Of a stretch of DNA of 64,000 nucleotides, positions 61,488-64,000 are shown piece by piece. The stretch is from assembly GCA_050949165.1 (NCBI GenBank), contig JBMNFF010000001.1:1054001-1118000 (forward strand), read 5' to 3'. Both the position numbers and the translations under genes were made by a program. Each line of letters opens with the position of its first letter. Position 1 is the stretch's first letter. Below the pieces are notes generated by a model. It saw nothing but the letters and a program-made list of their open reading frames with translations, was not told where the DNA came from and did not search any database. Source of the stretch: DAIOXA01 sp050949165. Lineage in GTDB: Bacteria > Bacillota > Proteinivoracia > UBA4975.

Positions 61488-61766
61488 GCTTATGGGATAA
61501 CCCGCTTCCTTCTACATGCTAAGAATAATGACGCCCTGCATGGTGAAAATAGCCTGACGGGTTGACATCCCACCAGCGACGGCATGCCAACGGGTAGAGA
61601 ATGACTATACTCATTCCCGGACCGAACTGCCACCCGCGCCGCTGCGTCACATTTATTGAGCAGAAGCCAGCTGACCTGTTACCCGTTTGCCAAGCCGATG
61701 CATTACCTTGGTAAACCTCTATATAAATATATTAAAATAACTTATTAAAGAAATTAAGGTAAGGGC

Positions 61767-61795
61767 TTGCAAAATAAAATTGAACCCTGTATAAT
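61767..61795 (+). promoter_or_regulatory. Strong sigma-A promoter for the tiny-ORF operon
   Basis: TTGCAA (61767-61772), exactly 17 bases, then TATAAT (61790-61795). The preceding stretch (61488-61766) has no gene; it is AT-rich from about 61715 onward. Confidence 0.8.
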
Positions 61796-61848
61796 TATGG
61801 CGGAAGGTAGCGGACATACCAGCGAGACGAAATAAGGAGGTGAATTCC

Positions 61849-61950
61849 ATGAAAGAAACCTTCCCCTATCGCCCCACCGGCCTCTCCACCGGCAAGGGCA
61901 AACCCCCAACCCGTCCCCCCTTTCCCATCCAACTGCTTCCACCCCGGTAA
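61849..61950 (+). CDS. Tiny ORF 1 (33 aa, Pro-rich)
   Basis: Starts MKETFPYRPTGLSTGKGK and ends IQLLPPR. AAGGAGGTG lies seven bases before the ATG, a near-perfect ribosome site. It shares TFPY..TGLS with the next ORF, so the two are probably duplicates. Nothing else about its function is visible. Confidence 0.6.
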   Translation: MKETFPYRPTGLSTGKGKPPTRPPFPIQLLPPR

Positions 61951-61977
61951 ACCAAAGCCATAAAAGGAGGTAAAACC

Positions 61978-62070
61978 ATGAACAGAACTTTCCCCTATCT
62001 GTCCACCGGCCTTTCCAGCAAGAGGAATCCGGCGCCGCGGCCAGTTAATCTGCCCCCGCGTCACTGCTAA
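61978..62070 (+). CDS. Tiny ORF 2 (30 aa)
   Basis: MNRTFPYLSTGLSSKRN, ending LPPRHC. AAAGGAGGT lies six bases before the ATG. Related to ORF 1 in its first 14 residues; the tails differ, although both end in a PPR-containing stretch. The final Cys is a possible modification site. Confidence 0.6.
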   Translation: MNRTFPYLSTGLSSKRNPAPRPVNLPPRHC

Positions 62071-62093
62071 AAACCCACTGGGAGGTGAATTCA

Positions 62094-62156
62094 ATGAAAA
62101 GAAAAGTTGCCGTCCGCATCCGCCACGACGTCGCCTTGCCGGGAAAGATGCGCTGA
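62094..62156 (+). CDS. Tiny ORF 3 (20 aa, basic)
   Basis: MKRKVAVRIRHDVALPGKMR, behind GGGAGGTGAATTCA. It is strongly basic. It lacks the TFPY motif of the first two. Its stop overlaps the start of ORF 4 (TGATG). Confidence 0.5.
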   Translation: MKRKVAVRIRHDVALPGKMR

Positions 62157-62212
62157 TGAAAACACGCGGAAACATGGTTATCGGCACCGCAAGACACCGC
62201 AATACAGGATAA
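62156..62212 (+). CDS. Tiny ORF 4 (18 aa)
   Basis: MKTRGNMVIGTARHRNTG, starting within the overlap TGATG with ORF 3, so it would be translated by reinitiation. Weakest of the four because it has no separate ribosome site. Confidence 0.35.
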   Translation: MKTRGNMVIGTARHRNTG

Positions 62213-62246
62213 ACGGGCTGTTCCCCGGTAAGGGAAGAGCCCGTTT
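62211..62246 (+). terminator. Terminator of the tiny-ORF operon
   Basis: A 9-bp outer stem (62211-62219 with 62238-62246) plus an inner TTCCC/GGGAA stem, ending in TTGCGTTAT. It directly follows the last tiny ORF. Confidence 0.7.
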
Positions 62247-62268
62247 GCGTTATATAAAAAGCGTGGCC

Positions 62269-62298
62269 TTGTCCCCCCGAGGCGATAACAGATATAAT
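62269..62298 (+). promoter_or_regulatory. Promoter for the SagB-type gene
   Basis: TTGTCC (62269-62274), an 18-base spacer and TATAAT (62293-62298). The gene therefore has its own start besides any readthrough from the tiny-ORF operon. Confidence 0.6.
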
Positions 62299-62331
62299 TA
62301 ACACAAGCGATTTTAAGAAGGAGGAAGAAAA

Positions 62332-63057
62332 ATGAAGAATACCGGTCTCGAGTTCCTGGAGCTGACCAAATACCCTCACCTCAGCGAGTCGGATCAGGAA
62401 AAGGACCTGCCCTGCCCCCAGTTGGAGACCCCGGAGAGCGGTGAACAGATAGACCTGCCTGGCCCCGAGAGCATCAGCCTCGCCGAAATCAGCATTCAGA
62501 CGGCCATCAACAACCGGCGCAGCCTGCGCAAATTCAGCACCACTCCGCTGAGCATGGAAGAGCTGTCCTGGCTGCTCTGGGCCACCCAGGGGGTCAAGGA
62601 AAAGCTGTCCCATGCCACCTTGCGCACCGTCCCCTCGGCGGGAGCCCGCCACCCCTTTGATACATACCTGGCAGTGGCCAATGTCTCCGGCTTGAAGCCC
62701 GGCCTCTACCGCTACCTGGCCCTGACCCACAAACTGGTCCTGATCAGGGAAGACAGTCAAATCGGGGAGAAAGTGGCAACTGCCTGCATCAAGCAGAAGT
62801 GGATTGCCAAGGCGGCGGCGACCTTTTTCTGGGCAGCCGTTCCCTACCGCACCACCTGGCGTTACAGCGAGCGGGGCTGGCGCTACATCTTCCTGGATGC
62901 CGGCCACATCTGCCAGAACCTCTACCTGGCCTGCGAGGCCGTCGCCGCCGGCTGTTGTGCCGTCGACGCCTTCGACGACGACGCCCTCAACCAACTGCTG
63001 GGCCTGGACGGCAAAGAGCGGTTTGTTCTCTATGCCGCGCCTGTGGGCCATAAATAA
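62332..63057 (+). CDS. SagB-type nitroreductase-fold oxidoreductase
   Basis: FMN-dependent oxidoreductase of 241 residues. NNRRSLRKFSTTPLSMEELS, PSAGARHPFDTYLAV and the late GCCAVDAFDD are typical of SagB-type proteins, which oxidise azolines to azoles in TOMM peptide maturation. Many stand-alone members act elsewhere. No YcaO or other RiPP enzyme is seen in this window. AAGGAGG lies before the ATG. Confidence 0.88.
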   Translation: MKNTGLEFLELTKYPHLSESDQEKDLPCPQLETPESGEQIDLPGPESISLAEISIQTAINNRRSLRKFSTTPLSMEELSWLLWATQGVKEKLSHATLRTVPSAGARHPFDTYLAVANVSGLKPGLYRYLALTHKLVLIREDSQIGEKVATACIKQKWIAKAAATFFWAAVPYRTTWRYSERGWRYIFLDAGHICQNLYLACEAVAAGCCAVDAFDDDALNQLLGLDGKERFVLYAAPVGHK

Positions 63058-63058
63058 A

Positions 63059-63094
63059 ACGCAAAAACCTGCGGGTGACCGCAGGTTTTTGCGT
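63059..63094. terminator. Bidirectional terminator after the SagB-type gene
   Basis: A perfect 16-bp stem (63059-63074 with 63079-63094), GTGA loop. On the minus strand it is followed by TTTATTT, so it also fits as the end of the candidate RNA transcribed toward it. Confidence 0.85.
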
Positions 63095-63409
63095 GGGTGT
63101 TATTTGCGCTTATTTTCCGGATTATGAGTCCGGACCGGGGAAGCTGCCCGCTACAGGGCCCGGTCTGACGATCTCAGTGCATGGCGCCATTAGAGGCTGT
63201 CCGGACTTGATTCCTGTCACCCGAAACCAATCCCGACCCAAGCACCTGGGCTCCCGATCTGCTACGCCACAGCCGCGCATAAGCTGGCGACACAGCAATA
63301 CCGGGTAACCCGTCCTCATCACCCCTGCTTCCAAAATAGTTTCATTTACTATGATGCCCTAAAATGGAAAAGAGTTCAACCCCCGGCAGGATTTTTTTTC
63401 TGCTCCCCG
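63059..63409 (-). ncRNA. Candidate structured non-coding RNA, family unknown
   Basis: No convincing coding frame exists in 63095-63500. On the minus strand a TATAAT (63416-63421) predicts a start near 63409, and the transcript would end at the 16-bp terminator at 63059-63094. Local stems on the way: CGGGT/ACCCG (63302-63312), CCCA/TGGG (63237-63250), palindrome ATGGCGCCAT (63181-63190), GACCGGG/CCCGGTC (63133-63139 with 63159-63165, GCCC/GGGC inside) and TCCGGA pairs (63116-63134). I found no match to common riboswitches or housekeeping RNAs. Confidence 0.45.
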
Positions 63410-63500
63410 TACAATATTATACGCGGAAAACCCATAGTTTTCAGGGGTTGAAGGCCAAATATTTTATTTTTTTCTAAAGCATGAAGAGTTTAAATGGATA

Positions 63501-63989
63501 TTACCTTCTCTTCAAATACAGGGCCAGGCCTCCGACCACAGCCAATACCGCCAGACCGCCTGCCGCCCAGATGAATGCCCCATTGGAATTGGAAATAGGC
63601 GCCGCCTCAATCGGTTCGGCATCATCCAGCTCTACATCCAGGTCCTCGGCGCCGGACAGGATTGTAAAGATGGGGTTCTCCGCCTGGGCATCGGCCTCGG
63701 CCTGGACCAGCTGCTGATATTCTTCCTCCCCCAGGATGACCTCCCGGGGCACATCGACATGGACGGTAACCGACTGGTCGTCCTTGACCAGGACGATGTT
63801 GAAGACCTCCCGGCCCAGAGCGACAAAATCCTGGACCCAGCTTTCCGAAACCTCGTAGCCGGGATATTCCTCCAGGGCCAGCCCATGCAGGCGATTCTGC
63901 ACCTCTTCGGGCAATATCCGCAAGACGGCGGAGGCTGGGGCGACGGCCAGCACCAGGATAATAGCGGTAAGAACCAACAAGCGTTTCAT
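63501..63989 (-). CDS. Secreted, membrane-anchored protein of unknown function
   Basis: A 162-residue protein with a signal peptide (to about residue 21, ending APASA), an acidic domain (VHVDVPREVILGEEEYQQL) and a C-terminal membrane segment followed by LKRR. That is the layout of cell-surface anchors, but there is no LPXTG. No family known to me. GAGG lies before the ATG, near the window edge. Confidence 0.75.
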   Translation of the reverse strand: MKRLLVLTAIILVLAVAPASAVLRILPEEVQNRLHGLALEEYPGYEVSESWVQDFVALGREVFNIVLVKDDQSVTVHVDVPREVILGEEEYQQLVQAEADAQAENPIFTILSGAEDLDVELDDAEPIEAAPISNSNGAFIWAAGGLAVLAVVGGLALYLKRR

Positions 63990-64000
63990 GTTTTTTCCTC

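Noticed and set aside
63110..63340. Cobalamin riboswitch, suggested by GCTGCCCGCTACAG
   Set aside because: Neither the other conserved boxes nor a suitable downstream gene or expression platform is present.

Overview
The window reads as chromosomal DNA of a GC-rich, anaerobic, Gram-positive-type bacterium (Firmicutes/Clostridia; a Moorella or Peptococcaceae-like lineage is my guess). The basis is: strong AGGAGG ribosome sites with many GTG and TTG starts; a class I SAM riboswitch in front of metK; the hpf, secA and prfB genes in one neighbourhood; DUF1659/DUF2922 small proteins beside a sigma factor; rubrerythrin and bacteriohemerythrin; and sigma-A promoters close to TTGACA-17-TATAAT. No rRNA, tRNA or CRISPR array was seen.

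Layout. 1-7125: a minus-strand oligopeptide ABC transporter operon (oppA, B, C, D, F), with two odd subunits: an OppC permease carrying a seven-repeat RCC1-like propeller between its first two membrane segments, and an OppF ATPase with a charged insertion of about 170 residues after Walker A. 7662-25888: minus-strand housekeeping genes (kbl-tdh threonine degradation, split transketolase, YitT, methyltransferase, prfB with its programmed frameshift, secA, hemerythrin, mobA, folC, hpf, csp, comF, deacetylase, a sigma factor locus). 26071-27494: metK with SAM riboswitch and promoter. 27612-33506: a plus-strand sugar operon holding a complete upper glycolysis module (ROK kinase, SIS isomerase, PfkB kinase, class II aldolase) plus a GH36 alpha-galactosidase; an MFS transporter and a GH1 glycosidase follow after an AT-richer orphan gene. 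37421-40611: htrA-response regulator-histidine kinase operon. 40810-44636: an ATP-grasp ligase followed by a three-gene ABC-2 exporter. 44601-45017: decayed RHS toxin and immunity-gene scraps. 45089-51349: a seven-gene minus-strand operon of a GlmL/MutL-like ASKHA ATPase, a KOW protein and small membrane proteins of unknown function. 51597-55548: another ABC exporter, rubrerythrin and a divergent Crp/Fnr regulator. 55588-58886: an AT-richer Rpn-type nuclease, an inverted-repeat element and a WYL regulator fused to a second large domain. 59126-61471: a metal-transport operon (thioredoxin-like, HMA protein, P1B ATPase). 61767-62246: an operon of four tiny ORFs, each with a strong ribosome site, followed by a SagB-type oxidoreductase. 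63059-63409: a likely structured non-coding RNA on the minus strand. 63501-63989: a secreted, membrane-anchored protein.

The best candidates for undescribed biology are the ornamented peptide transporter (1-7125), the tiny-ORF operon next to the SagB-type gene (61767-63057), the GlmL/KOW/membrane-protein operon (45089-51349), the WYL fusion protein (56964-58886) and the structured RNA (63059-63409). A dispersed family of GGGACG-containing long hairpins sits between many of the genes.
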